Shown one piece after another: positions 41,297 through 50,014 of a stretch of 52,079 nt of DNA. Numbering within the stretch: the stretch's first letter is position 1; each line of letters begins with the position of its first letter. Origin of the DNA: Xanthobacteraceae bacterium (GTDB lineage: Bacteria > Pseudomonadota > Alphaproteobacteria > Rhizobiales > Xanthobacteraceae); NCBI GenBank assembly GCA_019752575.1, contig JAIELW010000015.1:1-52079 (forward strand), in the 5' to 3' direction. The notes beneath the pieces are model-generated. The model saw nothing but the letters and a program-made list of their open reading frames with translations. It ran no database searches and was not told the DNA's origin. The translations under genes and the position numbers were made by a program.

Positions 41297-41736
41297 GCTT
41301 CGATCGCGGACCGCGCGTCGTGCTTCATGCGCTCGACCATGGAGCGAAAGCCGTTCGAGCGCTGTGGCGTCAGGTGCTCGCCGAGGCCCAGCTTGTTGAA
41401 GACGGCATTGGCGTCGGTCTCGACGATCTGCTTCGCGCTCTCGCCCGAATAGAGCGCGAACAGGATCGCGATCAGGCCCTTCACGATATGCGCGTCGCTG
41501 TCGCCTTCAAATCTCAAAATCGGGCCATCGCCACGTGTTGATGACGGTAGCCTTTCGCTGATCATCCAGACCTGGCTCGCGCAGCCCTGCACCTTATTCG
41601 CATCGACATGATCATCCGCCGGAAGTTCCGGCAGCTTGCGGCCGAGTTCGATCACGTAGCGATAGCGGTCGTCCCAGCTATCGAGCAGCTCGAAATCGTC
41701 GATGATCTTCTCGATACGCTCGTTCATGCCGGACAT
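41293..41736 (-). CDS. sufE: SufE family cysteine-desulfurase activator
   Basis: A 147-residue sulfur-transfer protein that accepts persulfide from SufS and stimulates iron-sulfur cluster assembly in the cytosol. The acceptor Cys is C52 in VQGCASQVW, within the family pattern (RIEKIIDDFELLDSWDDRY start, KLPELPADDH, NKVQGC, IVKGLIAILFALYSG). The rest of the suf operon is not in this window. Two starts are possible, ATG 41736 (MSGMNER) and 41727. It converges on the DUF6456 gene with a 4-base overlap. Confidence 0.92.
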   Translation of the reverse strand: MSGMNERIEKIIDDFELLDSWDDRYRYVIELGRKLPELPADDHVDANKVQGCASQVWMISERLPSSTRGDGPILRFEGDSDAHIVKGLIAILFALYSGESAKQIVETDANAVFNKLGLGEHLTPQRSNGFRSMVERMKHDARSAIEA

Positions 41737-41771
41737 ATAGTGCGGCTTGAACCAAGGTACAATTTCCCGGT

Positions 41772-42167
41772 TTAGCCTGCGCGGCGCGGCGGATGCTGCG
41801 GCGCTGTCGCCTTTTGCGGTGCGAGCCACGGCACTTCGCGGTCCCCGGCGGTGAGCGTGTCGCGGCCGGGCTTCGGGGTCGATCCGGTCGGGCCGTCGCT
41901 TTTCGGATTTGAGTCCGACATGAATTCGTAGAGCATCCGCGCGCCGTTCTGCGCTTTCTGGGCGAAAACCTGCAACGCCTGCGAACCGACCGCGCAGGCT
42001 TCCGGCTCGCGGGCGCAGAAACCGCGCGCGTCTTTGAGCGCAGCCGACGCGGCGCCGATCGCCTCGAACGTCGAGACCGCCGGCGCATTCGGGTCCGATT
42101 TCGGCCCGGCCGGCAGCAAGACGACGACGATGGAAAGCCAGAAGGCTACCCGGAAGAGAAAGAACAT
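41772..42167 (-). CDS. DUF5330 domain-containing protein
   Basis: A 131-residue protein with one N-terminal membrane anchor or signal (MFFLFRVAFWLSIVVVLLPAG). The conserved centre TFEAIGAASAALKDARGFCA with two Cys (CAREPEAC) and GSQALQVFAQKAQNGARMLYEF matches the DUF5330 group found in Rhizobiales. The C-terminal ~45 residues are Pro-rich and variable. Probably periplasmic, function unknown; the two cysteines could form a disulfide. It lies upstream of sufE on the same strand with 35 bases between. An upstream in-frame start would displace the anchor and is rejected. Confidence 0.75.
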   Translation of the reverse strand: MFFLFRVAFWLSIVVVLLPAGPKSDPNAPAVSTFEAIGAASAALKDARGFCAREPEACAVGSQALQVFAQKAQNGARMLYEFMSDSNPKSDGPTGSTPKPGRDTLTAGDREVPWLAPQKATAPQHPPRRAG

Positions 42168-42564
42168 GACGCCCGTAGTCCCCGCGCAGCTTATCTGCCG
42201 CGTCACTGCGCACCCTAGCGCGGGAGCTTTCAAAGAACCGTTCGGCCTTCGACGAAGATTCGCGTCGAATGAGGGAAATTCCGGAGATGGTTTCGAAACT
42301 ATTCAGGCCCTGCTGCGGCAAAGGTTCCGAAAAACCGGGACAATAAGAGAACGAAAACCATGCACGGAAAGAGATCGTTCACCATGCCCGAGGACACCAG
42401 GAAAAGCCCTATGAAATAAGGGCTTCTCGCACGCGCGCGGACCCCGCTACCCACCCGAATTTAGGGTTCGCTTAAGTGCGCACTTTTACTCTTCGGGGAA
42501 CAGGCGAGGGGACGGCGCGGAACCAATCGAAAAACGCGCCGCGAAAGTAAAGTTGCGTAGTTCC
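42168..42564. other. Divergent spacer between DUF5330 and the histidine kinase
   Basis: 397 bases without a gene. It contains a small hairpin AAGCCCT...AGGGCTT near 42402-42423 and the perfect 12-base palindrome AAGTGCGCACTT at 42474-42485, a possible regulator-binding site about 80 bases before the kinase start. No clear -35/-10 pair is seen. Confidence 0.45.
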
Positions 42565-44367
42565 ATGTTCGCGCCCATCCGGGCTTATCTCGACGCGCTC
42601 CTGCATTCGAGCGCGCGGCAGGACTCTGTGATCGCCGCGCGGCATCGCGCGTTCTTTGCGACCCGGCTTTTCGTGGGCCTCACCGCGGTTGCGGTGTTTC
42701 CGCTTTATCTTGCGTGGCGCGGCGCGCCGGGCCCGCTCGAAGTCTTCGCGCTCTGCTGGATGCTGACCCCGCTACTGCTGGTCTGGTATCTCTCGAAGAG
42801 CGGCGAATACGAGCGTGCGCACCTTTTGTCGGCTTGCGCGCTTGCCATTCTGGTCGGGCTGACCGGTGCTGTGACTGGCGGCCTTGCCTCCTTTGCCGCT
42901 CCCTGGATTGTCGTGATCGCGCTCGAAGCCTCGTTTTCCGCCTCGCGCCGCCTGATCGCGGCGACGATCGCCGTTGCGCTGCTCACTGCGGCAGGGCTGT
43001 GGTTTTTCGTTCCGGCTCCGGCGTCCGCCGCGTTCAATTCCGGCTGGCTCTCGATCGCGGGGGTCGCCTCGGCCGCGCTTTATGGCGGCGGCATCGCGCT
43101 CGCCAACAGCACGTTTGTCCGCGAAGGGCATCTTGCGAAGCTCGCGAGCGAAGCCCGCTACAAGTTGCTCGCGCGAAACATGTCCGACGTGATCGCGCGC
43201 CACGGCCGCGACGGCGCCATCACCTTCATTTCGCCGGCCGCCGAACAGCTCACCGGTATCCCGGCCTCCGATCTGCTCGGCCATCGGCTGTTTGATCGCG
43301 TCCACCTCGCCGACCGCCCGGCATTTTTGACTGCGATTTCGGATGCCGCGCGCAGCAGCGTGCCGGTTTCGCTGGAATTCCGCCTCCAGCGCGAATGGCC
43401 CATGAACGAGTATCGCGGCGCGCCGGAATTCGTTTGGGTCGAGATGCGCAGCCACGGCATCGACAGCGACATCCGCGCAGGCGAAGTCCGCCAGGTTGTC
43501 TCCGTGTTCCGGGACATCACGGCGCGCAAGGCCGATGCGCTTGCGGTCGAAAGTGCCCGCAGCGAAGCAGAGCGCGCGAACGATGCGAAGAGCAAGTTTC
43601 TCGCCACCGTCAGCCACGAGCTGCGCACGCCGCTGAACGCGATCATCGGCTTCTCCGAGATGCTCGCGCGCGAAGACGAGATGAAGCTCGATGCCGCCCG
43701 CCGGCAGGATTACGCACGCCTCATCCGCGATTCCGGCGAGCATCTGTTGGCGGTCGTGAACGGTATTCTCGATATGTCGCGCATCGAGGCCGGCCATTTC
43801 GAGATCGTCACCGAGCCGTTCGCAGTGAAGCCGCTGATCGAGAGCTGCCGCAAGATGATGTCCTTGCGCGCCGAGCAGGCGGGTATCCAGCTTTTCACCG
43901 ACATTGCCGCCGATCTGCCCGAAATCAACGCCGATCCGCGCGCATTGCGTCAGGTCGTAATCAACCTCGTTTCGAACGCGATCAAGTTCACCGAGCTTGG
44001 CGGCAAGGTCGATGTCGTCGCGCGCGCTTGCGGCAACGGCATCGAACTCGTCGTTTCCGACAATGGCGTCGGCATTCCGGAAGCCGATCTCGCACGTCTC
44101 GGCGATCCGTTCTTTCAGGGCCGTTCCGCCTATGACCGCACTTACGAGGGCACCGGGCTCGGCCTTTCGGTGGTGATGGGTCTTGTGAAGCTGCATGGCG
44201 GTTCGGTCGAGATCGAAAGCCGTTTGCGTAAGGGCACGAAGGTTCTCGTTCGCCTCCCGCTCGATTGTCAGCCGGTCATGAAGGCTTCCGCCAGCCAGAT
44301 CACGAAATTCCCCCAGCGCGCCAGCACGGCCGGCCGCGACGAAATGAAGGTCAGGAAAAGTGCCTAA
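42565..44367 (+). CDS. DivJ-type PAS-domain sensor histidine kinase
   Basis: A 600-residue inner-membrane kinase. About six helices span residues 30-180, a PAS domain follows (LLARNMSDVIARHGRDGAIT to DITARKADA), then the HisKA domain with the H-box SHELRTPLNAIIGFSE and the HATPase with N-box NLVSNAIKF, G1 DNGVGIP and G2 GTGLGLSVV. The membrane-PAS-kinase layout and details such as LIRDSGEHLLAVVNGILDMSRIE and FFQGRSAYDRTYEGTG resemble DivJ, which phosphorylates DivK in the alphaproteobacterial cell-cycle circuit. No response regulator is adjacent, as is usual for DivJ. A TTG at 42553 is an alternative start. The following peptidoglycan-binding-domain gene overlaps its end by 8 bases. Confidence 0.82.
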   Translation: MFAPIRAYLDALLHSSARQDSVIAARHRAFFATRLFVGLTAVAVFPLYLAWRGAPGPLEVFALCWMLTPLLLVWYLSKSGEYERAHLLSACALAILVGLTGAVTGGLASFAAPWIVVIALEASFSASRRLIAATIAVALLTAAGLWFFVPAPASAAFNSGWLSIAGVASAALYGGGIALANSTFVREGHLAKLASEARYKLLARNMSDVIARHGRDGAITFISPAAEQLTGIPASDLLGHRLFDRVHLADRPAFLTAISDAARSSVPVSLEFRLQREWPMNEYRGAPEFVWVEMRSHGIDSDIRAGEVRQVVSVFRDITARKADALAVESARSEAERANDAKSKFLATVSHELRTPLNAIIGFSEMLAREDEMKLDAARRQDYARLIRDSGEHLLAVVNGILDMSRIEAGHFEIVTEPFAVKPLIESCRKMMSLRAEQAGIQLFTDIAADLPEINADPRALRQVVINLVSNAIKFTELGGKVDVVARACGNGIELVVSDNGVGIPEADLARLGDPFFQGRSAYDRTYEGTGLGLSVVMGLVKLHGGSVEIESRLRKGTKVLVRLPLDCQPVMKASASQITKFPQRASTAGRDEMKVRKSA

Positions 44368-45082
44368 ACGCATCAGCAATCCGCGCCGGGCGCGTGACGA
44401 TTACGACGACGATTACGCGCGCGCGCCCAAGCGCCGCTCGCTCATCCGCCGCATGCTCGGTGCGATGCTGCCGCGCCGCATCTCCGACACGGTTGCGCTT
44501 GCAGTCGCGACCGCGGCAGCACTTGCCGTCGTCGTGAATGCGGTCGCGTTTCAGGAAACGCCGCGCTCTACGTTCGACAGCCTGCTCACGCGCGATGCAT
44601 CGGCGCCGAACCCGCAACCGCGTCCGTCAGATGCGCCGGCCCGCAACGTCACGGATCTGATCCAGAATATTCAGCGCGAGCTTTCGCTGCGCGGCTACTA
44701 CAACGGCGCTGTCGACGGCGTGCAGGGTCCGCGCACCGAGCAGGCGATCCGCGAATTCAACAAAGGCAAGGGCGGTCAGAATACGCTTGAGCCGAGCGAC
44801 GAACTCTTGAATCTCATCAAGCGCACACCCGCGAAAGGCGATATCACGGGCTCGATCAACGCGCCGGTGGAAGGCGAACGCAAGTCGCTGCGTATTCTGT
44901 CGCTGCAGCGCGCGCTTGCCCGGCTCGGCTATGGTCCGGTCCGCATGAACGGCAGCTTCGGTCCGGACACCAGGGAAGCGATCGAGCGCTTCGAGAAGGA
45001 CTGGATGATGCCGGTGACCGGCCTCATGTCCGAAAACCTTTTCACCAAGCTCGCGGCTGTAAACGGCGCGCCGATCGACTAA
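44360..45082 (+). CDS. Membrane-anchored protein with two peptidoglycan-binding domains
   Basis: A 240-residue protein: a basic cytoplasmic N-terminus (residues 1-35), one membrane helix at about 45-65 (TVALAVATAAALAVVVNAVAF) and two PGBD_1-type repeats in the periplasm, LIQNIQRELSLRGYYNGAVD...TEQAIREF and LSLQRALARLGYGPVRMNGS...TREAIERFE. Each has the family's D/N-G-x-x-G-P-x-T core. It should hold the envelope to peptidoglycan. A GTG start within the end of the kinase gene, preceded by AAGGTCAGGAAAA, implies coupled translation with the DivJ-type kinase, hinting at a link between the kinase and the cell wall. Confidence 0.82.
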   Translation: MPKRISNPRRARDDYDDDYARAPKRRSLIRRMLGAMLPRRISDTVALAVATAAALAVVVNAVAFQETPRSTFDSLLTRDASAPNPQPRPSDAPARNVTDLIQNIQRELSLRGYYNGAVDGVQGPRTEQAIREFNKGKGGQNTLEPSDELLNLIKRTPAKGDITGSINAPVEGERKSLRILSLQRALARLGYGPVRMNGSFGPDTREAIERFEKDWMMPVTGLMSENLFTKLAAVNGAPID

Positions 45083-45091
45083 TATCCTTCG

Positions 45092-45439
45092 GTGCGCCTC
45101 AAGAGTACGATCTGGGTGGCGGCTTATGTCCGCCGCTGCAACAACGAAGGCAGCTTCGCCGTTGTCCGCCGCCGCGGCGCGGAGGAGGCGGGTGCGATCT
45201 TCGTGAAAATTTCGAAACTCGACGGCACGGCAGTGCTTTTCGGCCCGGCGCCGCAAAGCGCTTTCGATGCCCCGCGGCCGGCCGAGCATCTATTCACGAG
45301 TTTCTTTCCGCAGGGCTTCGTGCCGGAAGCCGATGTAGAGGCGAAGATCGCGCGCGAGCAGAAGTTCGATCCGGATCTGTGGCTCGTCGAGGTCGAGGAC
45401 CGCGCGGGGAGAAATTTTCTGAACCTCGCGCAGACTTAG
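45092..45439 (+). CDS. DUF1491 family protein
   Basis: A 115-residue small soluble protein matching DUF1491: start RLKSTIWVAAYVRRCNNEG, centre GAIFVKISKLDGTAVLFGPAPQ, end EQKFDPDLWLVEVEDR. The family is restricted to Alphaproteobacteria and has no assigned function. A GTG start (45092) lies 10 bases after the stop of the peptidoglycan-binding gene, so the kinase, the PGBD protein and this protein may be one transcription unit. Confidence 0.82.
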   Translation: MRLKSTIWVAAYVRRCNNEGSFAVVRRRGAEEAGAIFVKISKLDGTAVLFGPAPQSAFDAPRPAEHLFTSFFPQGFVPEADVEAKIAREQKFDPDLWLVEVEDRAGRNFLNLAQT

Positions 45440-45546
45440 CCGAAAGCGAGTTCGTCAAAGATTTCCTGCGTTAAGAGCCTGTTAACCCTACCCGATTGTT
45501 ACTTGGGAAAAGCCGGACGTCCCGGCATGGCCCAAGGAGGCCTTCG

Positions 45547-45747
45547 ATGGGTTTGTTGGTCAGATTTCCGCTGGAGCGCGCGCGGGCGGTGCCGCCAGTT
45601 GCGAATAGCGGCGACAGTGCGTCGATACTCGTGCTGCCGGTGATCCGGATCGAGCGCGGAGCGAAACAGGTATCTCACGAACCGCAATCGAAGCCGCGCA
45701 CCAGGAATGGCGGCAGACCGCGCCGGCGCACCAAGCGTCCAGCGTGA
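45547..45747 (+). CDS. Small Arg/Pro-rich protein
   Basis: A 66-residue protein of unknown function: a first half with hydrophobic positions (MGLLVRFPLERARAV, ILVLPVIRIERG) and a strongly basic tail (KPRTRNGGRPRRRTKRPA). AAGGAGG lies 6-12 bases upstream of ATG 45547, an excellent ribosome binding site. The basic tail suggests nucleic-acid or membrane-phospholipid contact. The lipoprotein gene follows immediately. Confidence 0.6.
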   Translation: MGLLVRFPLERARAVPPVANSGDSASILVLPVIRIERGAKQVSHEPQSKPRTRNGGRPRRRTKRPA

Positions 45748-45748
45748 A

Positions 45749-46510
45749 GTGCGGCCTGCCTCTCCAATAAAACTTTTTTCAGCGCTATTTCTCGCGGCGC
45801 TGGCCGGAGCTTGCGCGCGCATCGGCGATTTCGAGCGCCCGATGCCTTCCTATTTCCATGACGAGATGTTGCCGATTGCCGGCGCTTATGCCGCGCAGCA
45901 TCGCAGCGAGCCGGTTTCGGGAGCGCCCCTTACCGATGATGAGCGAATGCTCCGCGATCTGGCCTACGCGATCATCGCGCCGCCAGTCACGAAGCAGAAG
46001 TGGTTCCTGACCATTACCGATCTTCGGCAATCGCGCATGCTGCCGAACAACGAACCGCCTTTCGACGTCGAGAAATACGCGAGCACGATCATCGACACGC
46101 CGTACCGTTCGGCGACCGCCCGCTATTCGCGGCTCGTGGACGATATTCGCGCGGACAGCTTGCGCGTCACACCGTTTTTTATGGTCGCAAGGCGCGTGGT
46201 GGATATGGACACAGCACGCGAGCGCAGCCTCACCGGGGTTTCGCGGTTGACGCCTGCGGAACGTGAAATCGCAATGGCACGCGTCGCTGAAAACCGCATG
46301 CTGATCGGCTGGGTCTACCGCCGGCTCGGCGAACGCAGCCGCGGCTACAAATATGCGCTGGAGCGATTGTTCATCAAAGCGCCTGCACCGGCGGCGGTCG
46401 ATGCCGAGCGTGCATTACGTGCGTTCGACGAGCGGCTCGCGAAAATTCCGGTGCTCAGCGCGCCGGTCGCTTATTATCCCACCAGCGGCCCGCAATACTT
46501 CAAGGACTAG
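45749..46510 (+). CDS. Putative lipoprotein of unknown function
   Basis: A 253-residue exported protein. With the GTG start at 45749 the N-terminus is a lipoprotein-type signal (RPASPIKLFSALFLAALAGAC); the lipobox AGAC is weak at -3. The mature protein is mostly helical and hydrophilic (MPSYFHDEMLPIAGAYAAQH, TPAEREIAMARVAENRMLIGW, RRLGERSRGYKYALERLFIKAP) with no enzyme motif, ending YYPTSGPQYFKD. Similar proteins of unknown role occur in Rhizobiales; I cannot name a family. An earlier ATG (45707) overlaps the small Arg-rich gene and would spoil the signal peptide. It converges on the DUF1254 gene with 4 bases overlapping. Confidence 0.7.
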   Translation: MRPASPIKLFSALFLAALAGACARIGDFERPMPSYFHDEMLPIAGAYAAQHRSEPVSGAPLTDDERMLRDLAYAIIAPPVTKQKWFLTITDLRQSRMLPNNEPPFDVEKYASTIIDTPYRSATARYSRLVDDIRADSLRVTPFFMVARRVVDMDTARERSLTGVSRLTPAEREIAMARVAENRMLIGWVYRRLGERSRGYKYALERLFIKAPAPAAVDAERALRAFDERLAKIPVLSAPVAYYPTSGPQYFKD

Positions 46511-47067
46511 CGCACGGCGCCGAGTGGCCCGCATTTCGCCTTGGATAGAAGCTCGCGGATGTTTGCACGCGCACCTTCCTCGCGAACGAAAGCGCGCACG
46601 AAAATAATTCCGAGCGTTGCCGGAGATTCGATAATCAGGCGGTCGGCTGCCGTGACGTCCTCGTCGCGTGGCAGCAACGCGCGCTGCTCGGCGGTCATCA
46701 GTTGCAGATCGATCGAGCGCCGCGCGGCGGCGCGATCGTTCAGCGAATAGAACACGCGGCCCTGTCGTGTATAGAAGGCGACCGATACGAGATCGGGGGT
46801 CGTCGGCACGCTGAGCGCAAGCGGTCCGCGCGAGAGGTCGAAGACGCAGGCGGCAAATACGAAAGCCGGATCGAGCCGCGGTAACAGGGATTCGAACGGC
46901 GTCGGGTCGGGCACCTGCACGATTTCGTTCGTCTTGCCGAGCGCGGACAGGCGCGCATAGGCGTCGTTTTGCGCGAGCTGCGGCAGCGCGAAGATCGAGA
47001 GAATATGCACGAGACCGCCGAGCACGAGCCCTGCAGCGACCGGAAGCGCTATTCGGATCACGGGCAT
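46507..47067 (-). CDS. DUF1254 domain protein, short form
   Basis: A 186-residue protein with an N-terminal membrane segment (IRIALPVAAGLVLGGLVHILSIF is its core) and the DUF1254 pattern: AQNDAYARLSALGKTNEI, LPRLDPAFVFAACVFDLSRGPL and VSVAFYTRQGRVFYSLND. In many bacteria DUF1254 and DUF1214 are parts of a single ~450-residue protein; here they are two adjacent short genes, this one second. The start overlaps the end of the DUF1214 gene by 10 bases. Function unknown; the pair probably forms one complex in the periplasm. Confidence 0.8.
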   Translation of the reverse strand: MPVIRIALPVAAGLVLGGLVHILSIFALPQLAQNDAYARLSALGKTNEIVQVPDPTPFESLLPRLDPAFVFAACVFDLSRGPLALSVPTTPDLVSVAFYTRQGRVFYSLNDRAAARRSIDLQLMTAEQRALLPRDEDVTAADRLIIESPATLGIIFVRAFVREEGARANIRELLSKAKCGPLGAVR

Positions 47068-47627
47068 TTCTCCCGTGTGACGCGCGGCATTTGCGCGGCT
47101 TCGCTGCGGGCAACGCCGGTCGGCATGTCGTAGAGGCGGATCACGACGGTGATGCGTTCGTTCTCTCCGGTCGGCAGCCAGTTGCCGCTATGCGCACGCG
47201 GCGCGAGCCAGACTTCGACATCGCCTTCCGCGTCGAAAACGACTTCGGTACTGGTGAAAGCGTAGCGCGCGGCGGGATTTTCGATCAGCCGCCCGCGGCC
47301 GTCATAAACGGTAAGCGTCCAGAAGCGCGCGGGCAGAAGCTTGCCCTTGATGCGCGTGATGCAGCGCCCATCAATTGCGCGGCCGCGATCGTCAGTCGTG
47401 GCAACAAAGACGACGCCTTCCGAAAATCCGAGCGGCAGCTCGCCGGAACGCGCGAAATTCGCTCGGGCGTAGGGATCGGCCTCCGCGGTCCCGCTTCTGG
47501 GCCATGACCGCCAGACGCCGATGTCGAGCGCGCCGAAACCGTTATCCCGCGCAGACATGACCCACGTCATGCCGAGCCCGCTCGCGGAGCCGATGATCAG
47601 TGCAAAAATGAAAAAGAGCGCGCGCAC
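47058..47627 (-). CDS. DUF1214 domain protein, short form
   Basis: A 189-residue protein with an N-terminal helix (ALFFIFALIIGSASGLGMTWV) and a DUF1214 domain: VVFVATTDDRGRAIDGRC, FWTLTVYDGRGRLIENP, then DVEVWLAPRAHSGNWLPT and VVIRLYDMPTGVA. The fold is a beta-sandwich; no enzymatic role is established. GTG start at 47627. A perfect minus-strand TATAAT lies at 47662-47657, 30 bases upstream, likely the -10 of this two-gene unit, although no good -35 is visible. It lies after PBP1A on the same strand. Confidence 0.8.
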   Translation of the reverse strand: MRALFFIFALIIGSASGLGMTWVMSARDNGFGALDIGVWRSWPRSGTAEADPYARANFARSGELPLGFSEGVVFVATTDDRGRAIDGRCITRIKGKLLPARFWTLTVYDGRGRLIENPAARYAFTSTEVVFDAEGDVEVWLAPRAHSGNWLPTGENERITVVIRLYDMPTGVARSEAAQMPRVTREKCP

Positions 47628-47712
47628 GCCGAGAAACCGGATTCGAGAAAGTACTTATTATAAGTGAGCCAATGCCACGGCGGCGGTGGCCGCGAAAGGG
47701 TCTTGCCGGCCG

Positions 47713-49902
47713 CTAGTTGGCAGCACTTCTATTGCTGTCGGCGGCGGGAACGCCGGCGCTGCTGCGCGCATCGCGCAACGCACGCTCCAGCTTGAGCAAC
47801 CGCTCGATCGCCCGCGGCGGCAAGGTGGTGTTGCGGTTGCGCAAAAGATTCTGCGGGGCGGCGGCGACATTCGGCATGTCGCGCTTCGGAGGCTCGCGCT
47901 TCACACCGGGAAGCTGCTGAAGGGTCACACCCTGATGCGCGACCGACATGACCTTGTGCCAGGTCATGGCGGGCAGCGAGCCGCCGGTCATGCGCCGCAA
48001 GGGCTGGTAGTCGTCGTTGCCGTACCAGACCGCGGCCACGAAGTTGCCGGTAAGGCCGATGAACCACGCATCCCGGTAGGCGTTGGTGGTTCCGGTCTTT
48101 CCTCCCGCGAGAATGCCGTTCAGGATCGCGCGCCGCGCGGTGCCGTTTTCGACCACGTTCACGAGGATCGGATTCATTTCGTTGATGACCGACACCGGCA
48201 GAATTTGCTCCGCGCGGGAGAGATCGGTCATGTCCCGCCACAGAAGCTCGCCGGTGAGCGAGCGGATTTCGAGCGCGGCGTGCCCGCGCACGCGTTTTCC
48301 GTTCGCGGCGAAGGTCGCATAAGACTGCGTCATGTCGAACACCGTGACTTCGGCCGCGCCGAGCGGCAACGGAGCAGAGATCGGAAGCGGAGTCGTAAGC
48401 CCCATCTTGCGCGCGGTGTCCACGATTTTCTGACGCCCAACGACGCCAGCAACCCTCACTGCCGGAATATTCACCGAGAGCGTGAGCGCCTGAAAAATCG
48501 GCATGCGGCCGGAGAAGGACTTCGAGTAGTTCTGGGGACACCAGTTACCTAGACAGAAGGGCGAATCTTCCACGATCGTCTGCGCGGTAAACCCGTTCAT
48601 GAACGCGGTCGCATAAACGAAAACTTTGAAGGACGAGCCGGGCTGACGCAGCGCGTCGGTTGCGCGGTTGAACTGGCTATCGCCGTAATCGCGGCCGCCG
48701 ACCATCGCGCGCACGGCGCCGTTCACTTCCATGACGACGATCGCGGCCTGGTTCGCGTTGTAGTCGCGTCCGAACTGGCGGAGCGACGACTCGATCGCCT
48801 CGTCCGCGGCTTTCTGTATCGCCGGGTCGAAGGCGGTGCGCACGACGAAGACGCGCTCGATCACCGAAGCGGGCAGGCGCGCCGCGATCTGCTGCACTTC
48901 GCGGAAGGCGTAATCGAGATAATAGTTCGGCGTCTGCTCCTCGCGGCGGTCGACCGCGCGCGCAGGATTGCGCCGCGCGCCGAACACCTGGCCTTCGGTC
49001 ATGAAGCCGGCTTCCACCAGATTATCGAGTACGATGGAGGCACGCGCACGCGCGGCGGGCAGGTTTACATGCGGCGCGTAACGCGCGGGCGCTTTGAACA
49101 GGCCCGCGAGCATCGCGGCTTCCGAAAGGTTCACATCGCGCGCGGATTTCGCAAAATAGTACTGCGCCGCGGCATCGACGCCGTAAGCGCCGCCGCCGAG
49201 ATAGGCGCGGTCGAGATAGAGTTTCAGGATTTCGTTTTTCTTCAGCCGCGATTCCAGCCAGACCGCGAGAAAGGCTTCCTTGATTTTGCGCTCGATGGTG
49301 CGCTCGTTCGAAAGAAACAGGTTCTTGGCGAGCTGCTGCGTAATCGACGAGCCGCCCTGCACGACGCCGCCGGCGCGGAAGTTCGTAGTCAGCGCACGCA
49401 GCGTTCCGGCCACGTCGATTCCGAAATGTTCGTAGAAGCGGCGGTCTTCGGTCGCGAGCACCGCCTTGATCAGATGATCCGGCATCTCCTCGAGCGGCAC
49501 CGAGTCGTTATGCTTGATGCCGCGCTCGCCGATTTTGTTGCCGTAGCGGTCGAGGAAGGTCACCGCGAGTTCGCTGCGCTTGAGCCAATCCTCGTCGGAG
49601 GTTTCGTCGAAGGCGGGCACCGCGAGCGCGAGCAGGAGAACCGACGCACAGGTGCCGAGCGTCGCCGTTTCCGAAAGTCCTTCGACCGCGAGCCGCCGGA
49701 AGCCGCTCACATGAAAACGGTCCACGAAGGCGGAATAGGCTTCCCACTTCGCGCGCAGGAAAATCCAGAATGCGAACAGCGCCGCGTTCAGCCACGCATC
49801 GAGATCGAGCAGCGTGCGGCGCCATCCCGTGATCCCCGCGCGCTCGAGCGGCGGTCTCTTCGAGCCTTTACCGGACGGGGGCGGGGCGGGCTGGTCTGCC
49901 AA
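47713..49902 (-). CDS. mrcA: Penicillin-binding protein 1A
   Basis: A 729-residue bifunctional peptidoglycan synthase. After a cytoplasmic tail and membrane segment (near residues 80-95, CASVLLLALAVPAF), the glycosyltransferase domain has EDRRFYEHFGIDVAGTLRA with the catalytic Glu and GGSSITQQLAKNLFL. The transpeptidase domain carries SxxK in QPGSSFKVF, SVN in LTLSVNIPAV and KTGTT in AGGKTGTTNAY. All active-site motifs are present. The N-terminal ~75 residues before the membrane segment are longer than usual and include an amphipathic AALFAFWIFLRAKW. The start codon is a TTG at 49902 (MADQPAPPPSG); no ATG fits. It is the second class A PBP in the window. Confidence 0.92.
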   Translation of the reverse strand: MADQPAPPPSGKGSKRPPLERAGITGWRRTLLDLDAWLNAALFAFWIFLRAKWEAYSAFVDRFHVSGFRRLAVEGLSETATLGTCASVLLLALAVPAFDETSDEDWLKRSELAVTFLDRYGNKIGERGIKHNDSVPLEEMPDHLIKAVLATEDRRFYEHFGIDVAGTLRALTTNFRAGGVVQGGSSITQQLAKNLFLSNERTIERKIKEAFLAVWLESRLKKNEILKLYLDRAYLGGGAYGVDAAAQYYFAKSARDVNLSEAAMLAGLFKAPARYAPHVNLPAARARASIVLDNLVEAGFMTEGQVFGARRNPARAVDRREEQTPNYYLDYAFREVQQIAARLPASVIERVFVVRTAFDPAIQKAADEAIESSLRQFGRDYNANQAAIVVMEVNGAVRAMVGGRDYGDSQFNRATDALRQPGSSFKVFVYATAFMNGFTAQTIVEDSPFCLGNWCPQNYSKSFSGRMPIFQALTLSVNIPAVRVAGVVGRQKIVDTARKMGLTTPLPISAPLPLGAAEVTVFDMTQSYATFAANGKRVRGHAALEIRSLTGELLWRDMTDLSRAEQILPVSVINEMNPILVNVVENGTARRAILNGILAGGKTGTTNAYRDAWFIGLTGNFVAAVWYGNDDYQPLRRMTGGSLPAMTWHKVMSVAHQGVTLQQLPGVKREPPKRDMPNVAAAPQNLLRNRNTTLPPRAIERLLKLERALRDARSSAGVPAADSNRSAAN

Positions 49903-50014
49903 GGCGGAACTCGCGCGGGAAAGAAGAGGCCGGGGTTATAGCAGGCGCGGGGAAGGGTAAGCGAATAGGGCGCTATTACATTGTTAATGGCGCATGCCCA
50001 ACGTATGAGGAGCC

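Noticed and set aside
44360-45082. L,D-transpeptidase or lytic enzyme
   Set aside because: Only the two peptidoglycan-binding repeats are present; no catalytic domain follows.
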